Source: Methanobacterium sp.
GTDB taxonomy: Archaea > Methanobacteriota > Methanobacteria > Methanobacteriales > Methanobacteriaceae
DNA: 33,442 bases
Assembly (NCBI GenBank): GCA_003158115.1
Contig: PMGM01000045.1
Span: 1-33,442 of the forward strand
Reading direction: 5' to 3'
The notes beneath the pieces are model-generated. The model ran no database searches and was not told the origin of the DNA. It was given only the letters and a program-made list of their open reading frames with translations. Each line of letters begins with the position of its first letter. Position 1 is the first letter of the stretch. The position numbers and the translations under genes are program-made. This document shows, in pieces, positions 19,275 to 28,120 of the stretch.

Positions 19275-19949
19275 TCATGACACTATTTCAATAAATTCAG
19301 CGACAGTTATGTCCTTTAAATTTTCTTTTGTTATAGTTTGAGCATTATAAAGTGTTTCAGCACGATTTCCTAGTATTTCGCCAGGTTTGTCATTTTCAAC
19401 GAGAACAATTATATTTTTAAGTTTGAATTGTTCCATTTTACGTTCAATATCATTTTTAACATGGGCTATTTTCTTTTTTATTGGTATTAATGCTGCTTCA
19501 GGTATTTTAGGGTTTAGAAGTTTCATATCTTCAGGATCCAGAGGCACACCTGCTACAACAATCCTCTGAGGGTCTACGCCGAATTTAGTAATTGCTTTTT
19601 TAAAACTATTTTTAGTCGTTAAAATTAGTAAATCTTTTGAATATTCCTTTATATCCTCTTCAGAATCAGGTTTAACAATAACTCCAAAATCAGAAAGGAT
19701 CTCATTAATTTCTGTCCTAACCTCTATGATCTTACCTGTGAATAATGTTGCTGTCTCTAAGTCAAGTTCATGTGTAGGTCTGCTGGTGTATATAAATTCT
19801 TCAGCTTCAAATAACAGATTCAATACCTTTTCAAATACTTTAACATCTATAATACCTTCTTTAGGCGATTTTAACTTTTCTTTGCCTGTTTTTGACTTGA
19901 CTGCATCCCTAAGAAGAGATTGTGCTTGATTAATTCGGAATTCTTCCAT
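19275..19949 (-). CDS. DUF2100-like methanogen protein
   Basis: A 224-residue soluble protein without a catalytic motif I can name. It contains LDLETATLFTGKIIEVRTEI, DLLILTTKNSFKKAITKFGV, a short DPQRIVVAGVPLDPEDMKLL segment and NIIVLVENDKPGEILGNRAE. The pattern matches my recollection of the DUF2100 family found in methanogens, but I could not check it. A good GAGGTGATCTT ribosome binding site precedes the ATG. It is flanked by 180 and 400 bp gaps, so it is probably transcribed alone. Function unknown. Confidence 0.65.
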   Translation of the reverse strand: MEEFRINQAQSLLRDAVKSKTGKEKLKSPKEGIIDVKVFEKVLNLLFEAEEFIYTSRPTHELDLETATLFTGKIIEVRTEINEILSDFGVIVKPDSEEDIKEYSKDLLILTTKNSFKKAITKFGVDPQRIVVAGVPLDPEDMKLLNPKIPEAALIPIKKKIAHVKNDIERKMEQFKLKNIIVLVENDKPGEILGNRAETLYNAQTITKENLKDITVAEFIEIVS

Positions 19950-20352
19950 AAGATCACCTCTAATTCATCAAATGATGAAATATATTTTTGTAGAGTAATA
20001 TCAAATTAGATATTGATTATGCCAATTGATTATTATAATTTTATGATTAATCATTATAGTTCATTCAATACATTTAATATTTTCATTGCATTTAACTAAC
20101 ACAAATTTGTCTCCCCAATTTTTGGATAGATCAAGTTTTCATTCTTTCTGAATCTAATTATTGGATAAATTAAGCAGAAATATAATTTAATACATTGTGA
20201 ATTTAAAAAAATTATCAAAAACTTAGTAAATCTATCATGAGAAACCGTAAAAGTTTCTAAGAGTATTATAAGATTTTATTAAAAAATAAAATATTGTTTG
20301 AGTATATTAAAAAAATAAATTCAATTACATTATTATATGGGAGGATAAGGAT
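19950..20352. other. AT-rich gap between DUF2100 gene and lrp-type gene
   Basis: About 400 bp. On the minus strand an ATATATTT box near 19982-19991 could serve the DUF2100 gene. A 12-base perfect palindrome, ATGATTAATCAT, is at 20043-20054. The side nearest 20353 receives the 3' end of the Lrp-type gene. No coding frame is supported. Confidence 0.45.
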
Positions 20353-20835
20353 TTAGAGCATTTTGCTCGATCCAAGGTCTTCCTTTAGAATATTCAAAAC
20401 GGTTTGGGTATATGTTCTTTGAACATCCGGTTCTTTAAGCAAACTTTTAACAAATTCGTCCAGTTCTGATGTGTCTTTGAACCTTGCTACTATTATCGCA
20501 TCAAATTCCCCTGTAACATCATACATACATAGAACATTTTTATGATAGGATGTTTTGTCTTCCCAATTCCTGAGAACGCCTCCTTTAACACGAACTCCTA
20601 TTATAGTGGTAAAGTTGTATCCTAGTTTTCCATGGTCTATTACAGGAGCAAACTTTTTTATAACCCCTGATTTTACGAGTTTCTCTATCCTGTTATGAAC
20701 TGTACCTATTGAAATGTCCAATTTACGTGATATTTTCCTGTAAGACATTCTACCGTCTTCGTTGAATAGGTTGAGAATCTTTTTGTCTGTTTCATCTATC
20801 TTAACAGTTTGCTGTTTTTCGCCATTATTTTTCAT
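20353..20835 (-). CDS. Lrp/AsnC family transcriptional regulator
   Basis: 160 residues with the usual two parts. The N-terminal winged helix-turn-helix (about 15-65) includes VKIDETDKKILNLFNEDGRM and RKISRKLDISIGTVHNRIEK. A RAM ligand-binding domain follows (FTTIIGVRVKGG, VTGEFDAIIVARFKDTSELD, DVQRTYTQTVLN). Lrp/AsnC proteins act as dimers or octamers that respond to amino acids. ATG 20835 has GGTGA five bases upstream and is chosen over the ATG at 20847. A TTATATAA box near 20890 is a plausible promoter with a leader of about 30 bases; auto-regulation is typical of the family but no operator is evident. The nearest gene on either side is not clearly a target. Confidence 0.92.
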   Translation of the reverse strand: MKNNGEKQQTVKIDETDKKILNLFNEDGRMSYRKISRKLDISIGTVHNRIEKLVKSGVIKKFAPVIDHGKLGYNFTTIIGVRVKGGVLRNWEDKTSYHKNVLCMYDVTGEFDAIIVARFKDTSELDEFVKSLLKEPDVQRTYTQTVLNILKEDLGSSKML

Positions 20836-20847
20836 ACATTTCACCAT

Positions 20848-21341
20848 TAACTGAACATTGTTTATAATTAAAACTATTATACTATAATTATATAATCTTG
20901 CATCAATTCAATAGATGAGAGTACATACATCTAAAGAAAAGGTGTTAAAGTTATAAGGATGAGATATTTTAGTTATGTTATAAAAGGGCATTTATATGTA
21001 TATGAATGCCACTTTCACTACAAAAGATTAAATAGTTCAGTATATTTGGAAAGACCACATCAAATTCGAAGAATGTTAAGGTTCAGCACTTTTCTTTTGA
21101 TGAAAAAAGCAATTTACTAGTTTCGGATCAAATGTCCATTCGAATATTCTGGTTATTCCATATCATCTATTGCATCTTTGTTCATTAATACTCCTTAAAG
21201 AACATGGATAAGATCGACTATTTAATATTTATTATTATGTTGATGATATCCTTAAAAATTTGTAAAAATTATTTCAATTTAATTTTAATATTTTTTTAAT
21301 GCTTAATGTATAACAAAGAATAAATTTCCCGATATATATTT
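20848..21341. other. Long gap upstream of the lrp-type gene
   Basis: About 490 bp with no clear gene. It holds the promoter of the Lrp-type gene at one end and the 3' end of a decayed DUF4013 gene at the other. A 53-codon plus-strand frame at 20959-21120 is listed separately. The codon pattern after that frame suggests degraded coding DNA but I could not identify it. Confidence 0.4.
20959..21120 (+). CDS. Unrecognised 53-residue ORF, possibly a gene remnant
   Basis: Starts ATG, reading MRYFSYVIKGHLYVYECHFH, then a basic stretch (ERPHQIRRMLRF), and stops with TAG at 21118-21120. AAGG directly before the ATG is too close for a normal ribosome binding site; AAAGGTG is 12 bases away. The aromatic/basic start could be the beginning of a truncated transposase or another mobile protein, but I do not recognise it. 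Chance occurrence is quite possible. Confidence 0.2.
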   Translation: MRYFSYVIKGHLYVYECHFHYKRLNSSVYLERPHQIRRMLRFSTFLLMKKAIY

Positions 21342-22067
21342 TTACGGAACATAGTCTTCAGTAAATACTGATGGATATAACCATGCTATTGCCCGAGTAT
21401 GAAACAGATAGATGTATGGATATACAAAGGATATGAAAGTTATCCCTTTTAATATTGGAATTATTGTAATGATAATCCCTACAAACCAATAATGCAATTC
21501 CCACCATAAAACAACAATATACCATACTTTAGATCAACCAACCAATCTTTGATATCAAAGACAATATCTCATCTAATCTAAAAAGTCTGAATAGAACTCA
21601 TTATAATAGCATGTTTCCTATTGCAACTACCATAATCGGATAAATCAATAATATGTGAATCCCTACAATAATCAGTCCAACTAAAATTATACCTCCTAAA
21701 ACACTGAACAACATATTTTGAGTGAATGTAATCCCATTTACATAGGTAATATATGATAATTGATCTTATTGCTGACCACAAAGAGATGAATGAGAATATA
21801 CCAATAATCAAGGCAGGTAAAGTGTATATCAAATAGACTAAAAATAGTTTGAAACCCTAGACCATCATTTCAACCCAAGATTCAAAAACAGGTAACTCTT
21901 CAGCACCAGCTAAAGACGATTTTACAACTCTGAATATAATATCCTAATGCTAAAAATAGTGTAATAATAAAAAAACTCAATAAAAATAAAACACCTAAAA
22001 TAACTACTTTAGACCAGTTTGAAGTAGGATATCGCAATGAATCTGAAATAACATTTCCTATATCCAT
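21342..22067 (-). pseudogene. Decayed DUF4013 membrane-protein gene
   Basis: A third paralogue of the two genes upstream, now broken. It starts correctly (GGGGAGGA, then ATG 22067; MDIGNVISDSLRYPTSNW), then a frameshift near 21931-21942 moves FRVVKSSLAGAEELPVFESW to the next frame. A TAG at 21857-21859 interrupts just before GFKLFLVYLIY, further shifts follow (VLGGIILVGLIIVGIHILLI in another frame), and a C-terminal part with FRLDEILSLISKIGW and ITFISFVYPYIYLFHTRAIA ends at 21342. Each piece aligns by eye to the intact paralogue at 23197-23910. At least three frameshifts or stops, so it is not functional. Confidence 0.85.
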
Positions 22068-22093
22068 AGATATTCCTCCCCAATTTATCATTT

Positions 22094-22119
22094 TAACAAA
22101 ATCTTAGTAGTTAATATTT
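22094..22119 (-). repeat. Leader repeat, copy 1 (before decayed DUF4013 gene)
   Basis: On the minus strand the sequence AACTACTAAGATTTTGTTAA lies just ahead of the ribosome binding site of the decayed gene. The same block, with one base fewer in the T run, lies before the intact gene (22989-23010). This indicates that the duplicated unit included the 5' leader. Confidence 0.7.
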
Positions 22120-22280
22120 TACAGAAGTTATTCATATATTTTGTTCAGTGTTATATGTGGTTAAAATAGAATATAGGAACATTATGATATCTGTTACAAT
22201 ATTGGAAGATTTTACAATAGAATTGAAGAATTTTTTATAATTTAGTCTTAAATATTTAAAAAAATAAAATAAATTTTTTA

Positions 22281-22961
22281 TTAATTCAATTTCGGATTGT
22301 TCTTAGGTTTTGATGGTTTGAATGGCATTTGTTCAGATTCTGCAAATATTAAAGCAACAGATCTAGCCTGGAACATTATTAAATAAGCTGTTCCAATAGC
22401 AGCTAAAATAAAACCAATGAAAAATAATATACCAGAAATTAGGGATAAGATTGCGCCTAACACTATGAGAATTACCCATAGAACAATTATATACGAAATA
22501 TAATTTCCCCAACCAATTGTCTCTATCCTTTCTATTATTTCATGAAATCTAAGGGCTGCCCCAATGTCACTGTCGTAATAAGCCATATTTACGACTCCCG
22601 TTAATCCTATTATACTAATTAAAAAGAAACTAACTAATCCAACTATGACAAATATCAATGTACCAAAGAATAATCCTCCGGCTGACAAGGCTACTCCAAT
22701 TACAATAAATATGAATGGAATTATAAAATAAATTATTCCCACTATTAAAAGTTTTATACCATCAATAAATAGTTCTACCAGGTCATCAAACTCTGGTATT
22801 TCTTCTAAACCTGCTAGAGTAGATTTTATGATTCTAAGATAGTATCCTCCACTCATAAAGTTTACTATTGGTATTATAGATATCACAGCCAATATAATTA
22901 TTTTAACCCAATCTTGACTAGGATATCTCAGAGAATCTGTTATATTTTTTCCTATATCCAC
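22281..22961 (-). CDS. DUF4013 integral membrane protein (copy 2)
   Basis: 226 residues, mostly hydrophobic. Order: amphipathic start (MDIGKNITDSLRYPSQDW), membrane segment, the conserved YYLRIIKSTLAGLEEIPEFD loop, then about five more membrane segments (about residues 68-90, 93-120 and 150-200), with NMAYYDSDIGAALRFHEIIE and IETIGWGNYI between, and a charged tail. This is the DUF4013 pattern, common in methanogens; its function is unknown, though some members look like membrane scaffold or transport components. The start is GTG 22961 after AGGAGG. Copy 3 lies upstream on the same strand and a decayed copy downstream. Confidence 0.85.
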   Translation of the reverse strand: MDIGKNITDSLRYPSQDWVKIIILAVISIIPIVNFMSGGYYLRIIKSTLAGLEEIPEFDDLVELFIDGIKLLIVGIIYFIIPFIFIVIGVALSAGGLFFGTLIFVIVGLVSFFLISIIGLTGVVNMAYYDSDIGAALRFHEIIERIETIGWGNYISYIIVLWVILIVLGAILSLISGILFFIGFILAAIGTAYLIMFQARSVALIFAESEQMPFKPSKPKNNPKLN

Positions 22962-22988
22962 TACTATTCCCTCCTAATTACCATTTTT

Positions 22989-23010
22989 TAACAAATCTTA
23001 GTAGTTACTG
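22989..23010 (-). repeat. Leader repeat, copy 2 (before intact DUF4013 gene)
   Basis: AGTAACTACTAAGATTTGTT on the minus strand, followed by AAAAAATGG and the AGGAGG ribosome binding site. It matches the leader of the decayed copy (22094-22119). The gene at 23197-23910 does not show this leader. Confidence 0.7.
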
Positions 23011-23196
23011 TCTTAATGATGTTACTAAAATATTCTTTGAGTTCTAAGAGTGATTAAATTAATTTTTTAGTTTTAGAATAGTTTAATATTATGTATTGAT
23101 TACAATTTAAAAAATTAATATCATAAATAATGGAAAACTAAAACTTAATAGAATATCTGTATATAAAAAAATAAAAAGAGAAAATTTGAATCTTTC

Positions 23197-23910
23197 CTAT
23201 TCTACTTGTTCAACTGGTTCTGTTGGAGATTCAGGAACTTCATCTATGGACTCAGTAAATAAAAGAGCTATTGCACGGGCTCCAAACATGTATATGAATG
23301 GTGCAATCACCAATGGTAGGAGTATGAAACCTACTAAGATGAATAATGTTAATAGACCTATTAAGAATCCAATAAATGCCACAATGGCTATTACAATGTA
23401 GGTTATAATGTACTTTCCCCATCCAATTTTAGCAATACGATCTAAAATTTCACTGAAACTGAAAGCTGCACCTAATTCCCCATCATAATAAGCCATATTT
23501 GCTATGGCAATTACTTCAATTAACCCTACAATTACTGCTACAATTATATAAACAATATATACTAACACTAATCCCCATATCATAGCTGGGTTTAAACTGA
23601 GAGTTGCAGATGTTGAACTTCCAGTTATTGCGGTTATTATTAAACTTATTATTATAACAGGAATAGAATAAACAATTCCCACTACGAAAACCTTAAGACC
23701 ATCAATAAACATCTCTCCGACTTCATCGAATTCAGGTAACTCGTCAAGTCCTGCAAGAGTAGCCTTTATAATTCTAAATAAATAACCAATTAATAAGAAT
23801 ACTGGTACAATCAAAAATGAGGCGATCATTATAACGCCCAAAATAAGAACTTTTCCCCAATTAGAGGTTGGGTATTTAATTGAGTCAGATACTATCTCTC
23901 CGATATCCAT
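23197..23910 (-). CDS. DUF4013 integral membrane protein (copy 3)
   Basis: 237 residues with the same plan as copy 2: MDIGEIVSDSIKYPTSNW, a membrane segment, YLFRIIKATLAGLDELPEFD, several further membrane segments, IANMAYYDGELGAAFSFSEI, RIAKIGWGKYI, and APFIYMFGARAIALLFTES. It has an acidic proline-rich tail. AAGGAGGT eight bases before the ATG is a near-perfect ribosome binding site, suggesting good translation. It is closer in sequence to the decayed copy than to copy 2. Function unknown. Confidence 0.85.
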   Translation of the reverse strand: MDIGEIVSDSIKYPTSNWGKVLILGVIMIASFLIVPVFLLIGYLFRIIKATLAGLDELPEFDEVGEMFIDGLKVFVVGIVYSIPVIIISLIITAITGSSTSATLSLNPAMIWGLVLVYIVYIIVAVIVGLIEVIAIANMAYYDGELGAAFSFSEILDRIAKIGWGKYIITYIVIAIVAFIGFLIGLLTLFILVGFILLPLVIAPFIYMFGARAIALLFTESIDEVPESPTEPVEQVE

Positions 23911-24177
23911 TTTTTTTAACCTCCTTTAATTTGGCAAATGCCATATTATTTTATTAAAATTATTCCATATAAAACCTTGGCGTTAAAAATATATCCAAAA
24001 TAAGAATTTTAACAAACTGTTCTATTTTTATTCGAGTCCAAGATATTTGTAACATATTCTAATTCAATAGCAATTAAAAAAAAAGGTTTCACAATATTAC
24101 ACTAAAAAAAATTAATATTAACTTCACAGATAAAGCTTAGAAATATTTCCATGATAATCTAAAATCATATTTAGAAA

Positions 24178-25329
24178 TTATACTTTCAGAAATTTGATAA
24201 TCCTTTTAAGCTCGACAATATTTGCATCGGTTTTTAATGATGTTGGACTGAAATGAGTTCTTGAAACAAAAAAACCATCTTCTCTAAGTTTATCCATAAC
24301 ATCTAATATGGGTGGTGCACTTGTTTTCAGATTTTTACAAACCTTATGGATCTCATAATGAGTTTGTGGAGCATTTGATTCTTCTAAACATGTATTTAAT
24401 AGTTTAATAACTTTATTTTCAGTGTTTAATGATAAATATTCAACTGTTTTGATCATTGAAGTTACAAAATCTGTGTCGTACATATCTCCACACCATAATG
24501 GTCCTCCAATATTTAATTTACCCCCACATACTGGACAGTTTTCAGGGATTGATGGGGCTAAACCTTTAATTACAATCCTATAAAGACAACTTTTACAGTG
24601 TGCTACATATCCCATTGATCTCAATGATTCGTCTGTATTTGCTGCTCCTTTCCCGATAGTTGCGTAAATTCTCATGTAATGTTCTGTACTGTGTGAAAAT
24701 TTCACTTCAATGAATTTTTTATATTTGGAGAAAGTTCTGGCAACAAAACCAGCAAGAATTCTTAAACCATTCTCATGACAGTATTCTGTTTTAAGAGGTA
24801 CTGAACTATATTTTCTGATACAAGGTTCTGAATAAGTTCCACAAAGGGCTGAGGTATCGGTTGCAGTTACACATATCATACCTCCAGCTCTGAGGCTAGA
24901 TGCAGCAGAATCAAGATATGGTGATGGTGTTCCAAATGGATCTATATCAATCACATCAAATTTGCCTTTACATTTCCGGAGGATCATGTTTGCATCTTCT
25001 TTGCAAACAATAACGTTTTCTAACTGGTTAAGATCGATATTTCCTCTAGCTAAATCAACTGCAAGAGGGTTTAAATCATTGACAATAGCATTTTCAATTC
25101 CTTCTATTTCTTTGGCGTACCTTATGCCCCTTATACCTGTACCTCCAAAAGCATCGCACACAGTTATGTTATGATCAATTCCTTTCCTATATACTGTCAG
25201 AGCAACTACAGAAATATCTCTGTTCAATTCCATAGCAGGGTTATAGAAAACAGATGCCTTAGCTGTAATTTTATCAAATTCAGGAACCATCAATGCAATT
25301 TTACCTTCACGAATTGTTTTATTACCCAT
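24178..25329 (-). CDS. trm1: tRNA (guanine26-N2)-dimethyltransferase
   Basis: Trm1 makes N2,N2-dimethylguanosine at position 26 of tRNAs with SAM. The 383-residue protein shows IREGKIALMVPEFDKITAKA and VFYNPAMELNRDIS at the start, the SAM loop DAFGGTGIRGIRYAKE, NDLNPLAVDLARGNIDLN, IDIDPFGTPSPYLDSA (the catalytic DPFG motif) and VTATDTSALCGTYSEPCIRK. A zinc-binding part follows (CKSCLYR ... CPVCGG ... WCGD). The C-terminal winged-helix-like end is present. AAAGGA before the ATG. Divergent from the CPBP gene with 183 bp between. Confidence 0.95.
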   Translation of the reverse strand: MGNKTIREGKIALMVPEFDKITAKASVFYNPAMELNRDISVVALTVYRKGIDHNITVCDAFGGTGIRGIRYAKEIEGIENAIVNDLNPLAVDLARGNIDLNQLENVIVCKEDANMILRKCKGKFDVIDIDPFGTPSPYLDSAASSLRAGGMICVTATDTSALCGTYSEPCIRKYSSVPLKTEYCHENGLRILAGFVARTFSKYKKFIEVKFSHSTEHYMRIYATIGKGAANTDESLRSMGYVAHCKSCLYRIVIKGLAPSIPENCPVCGGKLNIGGPLWCGDMYDTDFVTSMIKTVEYLSLNTENKVIKLLNTCLEESNAPQTHYEIHKVCKNLKTSAPPILDVMDKLREDGFFVSRTHFSPTSLKTDANIVELKRIIKFLKV

Positions 25330-25512
25330 TTTTTTAAATCCTTTGATACATTATTTAATTTAATATAGTGAATCTATTCATGATACTCGCATTAGATTAT
25401 AAATGAATTATATGAATTTAGGTTTATAATAAAATTTATTAAATCTGTAGGAAATAGATTAATTGTGAATTAATTTAATAAAACGCCATAATATAGATGG
25501 AGATAAAACTAA

Positions 25513-26418
25513 ATGTCTAAGATAAGCTTTTTAGATAATGTTAATAATGGTAAAAATAATAAGGGTAGCTACTTTCTAACTATTCTTATTACTGTAATAG
25601 GAGGTACAATTGCTTCTATTGTATTCCTTGTCCTGTTCATGTTGCTATATTTCTCCAGTTTAAGAACCACGGGAATGGTCGGAGCGATAAATATTCTGAA
25701 TAATCCACTATTAATTCTCATATTTATTGGTGTAACATATGGAATATTTGCATTACTCTTCTACTTGTGTATACGGTTTATCCACAAAAAGAATTTTATT
25801 AAACTTATAAATACTGGAAATAGCATTAAATGGACTAGGATATTAAAGGGTGCAGGATTATGGGGAGGAATACTCGCAATTTTTACTTTAATCTCTTATA
25901 TCTTTGATAATAGTAGTTTATCTTTTAATTTAAATCTTGTATCATTTATCTACCTTTTAATAATAAGCATACTGGTATTTCCTCTTCAAGCATCATTCGA
26001 GGAAATATTTTTTAGAGGATATTTAATGCAAGGATTTGGATTACTCTCAAAGAAACCTATAGTTCCATTAATATTAACATCAATTATTTTTGGTTTAGCC
26101 CATTTTTATAATGGAACAACCCTTGAGATGAGCATAACAATAGTTGTATCTGCTTTAATATTAGGGTTGATGCTTGGAATAATTGTGCTTGGTGAAAATG
26201 GTTTAGAAACCGCTATGGGCGTCCATATAGCAAATAATATGTTTATTGCACTATTTTTAAACTCTCCAGATTCTGGTCTTGCAAATTTACCCTCATTATT
26301 CACATCACCTTCATCCAATTCATATTCAGGGATCCCACTATTAATAGCAATGGCTGCTGTATTGGTTATAATCCTGTTCTGGAATAAAAAGGAGAATATA
26401 TACAGAATATTCAAATAA
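25513..26418 (+). CDS. CPBP family intramembrane glutamic endopeptidase
   Basis: 301-residue multi-pass membrane protein. The CPBP (Abi/CAAX protease) signature is complete: PLQASFEEIFFRGYLMQGFG with the EExxxR motif, then IFGLAHFYNG with the second-motif His, and MGVHIANNMFIALFL with HxxNN. Eight or so membrane segments are visible; N-terminal 20 residues are polar (Asn/Lys-rich). Members cleave prenylated or other membrane substrates, process peptides, or control stress and bacteriocin immunity; the substrate here is unknown. TGGAGAT eight bases before the ATG. Transcribed alone. Confidence 0.9.
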   Translation: MSKISFLDNVNNGKNNKGSYFLTILITVIGGTIASIVFLVLFMLLYFSSLRTTGMVGAINILNNPLLILIFIGVTYGIFALLFYLCIRFIHKKNFIKLINTGNSIKWTRILKGAGLWGGILAIFTLISYIFDNSSLSFNLNLVSFIYLLIISILVFPLQASFEEIFFRGYLMQGFGLLSKKPIVPLILTSIIFGLAHFYNGTTLEMSITIVVSALILGLMLGIIVLGENGLETAMGVHIANNMFIALFLNSPDSGLANLPSLFTSPSSNSYSGIPLLIAMAAVLVIILFWNKKENIYRIFK

Positions 26419-26662
26419 AATTATTATATAATTTCTTTTGAACAAATTCATATTCTACCAATATCATCAAACATGATAACAGTATTTATATTAAATAAAT
26501 CTATAAATTTAATTAAGTTATTAAAAATTTAATCAAAATAATTTATTTTATTAGTACTGCATGATCTAAACCATAAAATTCTTGCTTATGGGATTGAATT
26601 TTCTGAGATAATGCTAGATTTATTTAAGTAGTTTAATAATGATTTTTAGGTGACAAAACAAA

Positions 26663-27754
26663 ATGATACCAATTGCCAAACCCATTATATCTGACGAAGA
26701 AATAGAAGAAGTAGTAAAAGTTTTAAGATCGGGCTTTATTGCCCAAGGGCCTCGGGTAGCAGAATTTGAAGAAAATTTTGCAGAATATGTAGGTGTAAAA
26801 CACGCAGTAGCATCAAGTTCAGGAACAACGGCCCTGCATCTTGCATTACTTGCAGCGGACATTGGGCCTGGAGATGAAGTTATAACAACACCATTCAGTT
26901 TTGCTGCCACTGGAAATTCTATACTTTATGTGGGTGCAAAACCTGTTTTTGTCGATATTGATAAGGAAACTTACAATATAGATCCAGTAAAAATAGAAGA
27001 AGCAATTACAGAGAATACCAAAGCTATTATGCCAGTTCATCTCTATGGCCAACCAGCAGACATGGATCCTATCAACAAAACCGCCAATGATCATGACCTT
27101 ACCGTTATTGAAGACTCTGCACAAGCACATGGTGCAACTTACAACGGGAAAAAAACTGGTAGTCTAGGTGATATGGGATGTTTTAGTTTTTATCCAACAA
27201 AAAATATGACCACAAGTGAAGGCGGGATCATAACAACAGACAACGCTGAAATGGCTGAAAAAGCCAGAGTATTAAGAGCACATGGTGAAAGTGAAAGATA
27301 TACACATGTTGTTTTAGGATATAATTTCAGAATGACTGACATAGCAGCTGCAATAGGAATAGTACAGCTTAAGAAACTGGATAAGTTCAATAAAAAGAGA
27401 ATTGAGAATGCCAAATATTTAACCGAAAAAATAGACGAAATAAATGGTATTAAATCTCCATATGTGGCCTCTAATGTAAAGCATGTATTCCATCAATATA
27501 CTGTAAGGGTTGAAGAATCTAATCGGGATAATCTAATGGAATTTTTAAAAGAAAGGGGTATTGGTACTGGAATACATTATCCAAAGCCAATATACCAGCA
27601 AAAAATATATCAAGAACTTGGGTTTAAAGGGTTCTGTACTGAAGCAGAATCTGCATCTTCAGAAGTCCTTTCATTACCAGTTCATCCATCACTGGAAAAA
27701 TCAGAACTGGAAGAAATTGTTGCAGCGCTTATGGAATTTTCAAAGAAATTTTGA
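26663..27754 (+). CDS. DegT/DnrJ/EryC1/StrS family aminotransferase
   Basis: A PLP-dependent sugar aminotransferase of 363 residues. Conserved blocks: [80 protein letters not shown] and [16 protein letters not shown], where K180 is the Schiff-base lysine and D151/Q154 contact the cofactor. These enzymes aminate 3- or 4-keto nucleotide sugars for surface glycans or glycoproteins. No sugar-nucleotide gene flanks it, so the substrate is not assignable. AGGTGA nine bases before the ATG. Its last 15 bases overlap the end of the convergent MTH1187-like gene. Confidence 0.93.
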   Translation: MIPIAKPIISDEEIEEVVKVLRSGFIAQGPRVAEFEENFAEYVGVKHAVASSSGTTALHLALLAADIGPGDEVITTPFSFAATGNSILYVGAKPVFVDIDKETYNIDPVKIEEAITENTKAIMPVHLYGQPADMDPINKTANDHDLTVIEDSAQAHGATYNGKKTGSLGDMGCFSFYPTKNMTTSEGGIITTDNAEMAEKARVLRAHGESERYTHVVLGYNFRMTDIAAAIGIVQLKKLDKFNKKRIENAKYLTEKIDEINGIKSPYVASNVKHVFHQYTVRVEESNRDNLMEFLKERGIGTGIHYPKPIYQQKIYQELGFKGFCTEAESASSEVLSLPVHPSLEKSELEEIVAALMEFSKKF

Positions 27755-28102
27755 TGTATTCCTTTTTTTTGAATTGGAATTTAATCCAAGTTTTTGGGTT
27801 ACTGAAAAAACTTTATCTTTTATTGTCTTTTCTTCATCCCTTCTTTCATCTATTTTTATACTTGTTGCAACCCTTTCAGCGCCTTGTTCAAAAACAGCTT
27901 CATGAGCAGCTGTGATGGCAGAAAAAATTTTTCCCAGATCATTAGACTCTAATAGAGTACCCATACCTGTTAACTCATATTTAATCCCATCATTATCTAA
28001 AGCAGTTACAGCAGCTGAAATATATTTACTCAAGCTAGTTTTAGACGTCCCAATTGGAATTATTGTAAATTCGGCTGTTATCATACTCTTATTTATGTTC
28101 AT
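27740..28102 (-). CDS. MTH1187 family thiamine/thiazole-binding-like protein (UPF0045)
   Basis: About 120 residues. The core [20 protein letters not shown], then [20 protein letters not shown] and [20 protein letters not shown], is the MTH1187/YkoF-like (DUF77, UPF0045) family, a small ferredoxin-like fold that forms tetramers; some members bind thiamine-like ligands. Three in-frame starts exist. ATG 28102 ([12 protein letters not shown]) has a weak GAG upstream; ATG 28084 would start directly at MITAEF; the longer frame to 28186 would run into the ncsA-like gene on the other strand and is not supported. C-terminal tail is Lys/Asn-rich. Convergent overlap with the aminotransferase and divergent from the tRNA-thiolation gene. 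Confidence 0.85.
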   Translation of the reverse strand: MNINKSMITAEFTIIPIGTSKTSLSKYISAAVTALDNDGIKYELTGMGTLLESNDLGKIFSAITAAHEAVFEQGAERVATSIKIDERRDEEKTIKDKVFSVTQKLGLNSNSKKRNTSKFL

Positions 28103-28120
28103 GATCTCATATAATTTTTT

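Noticed and set aside
20043..20054. 12-base palindrome ATGATTAATCAT as an Lrp operator
   Set aside because: A single AT-rich palindrome is expected by chance in a 400-bp AT-rich gap, lies downstream of the lrp-type gene rather than in its promoter, and has no second copy that I could find.
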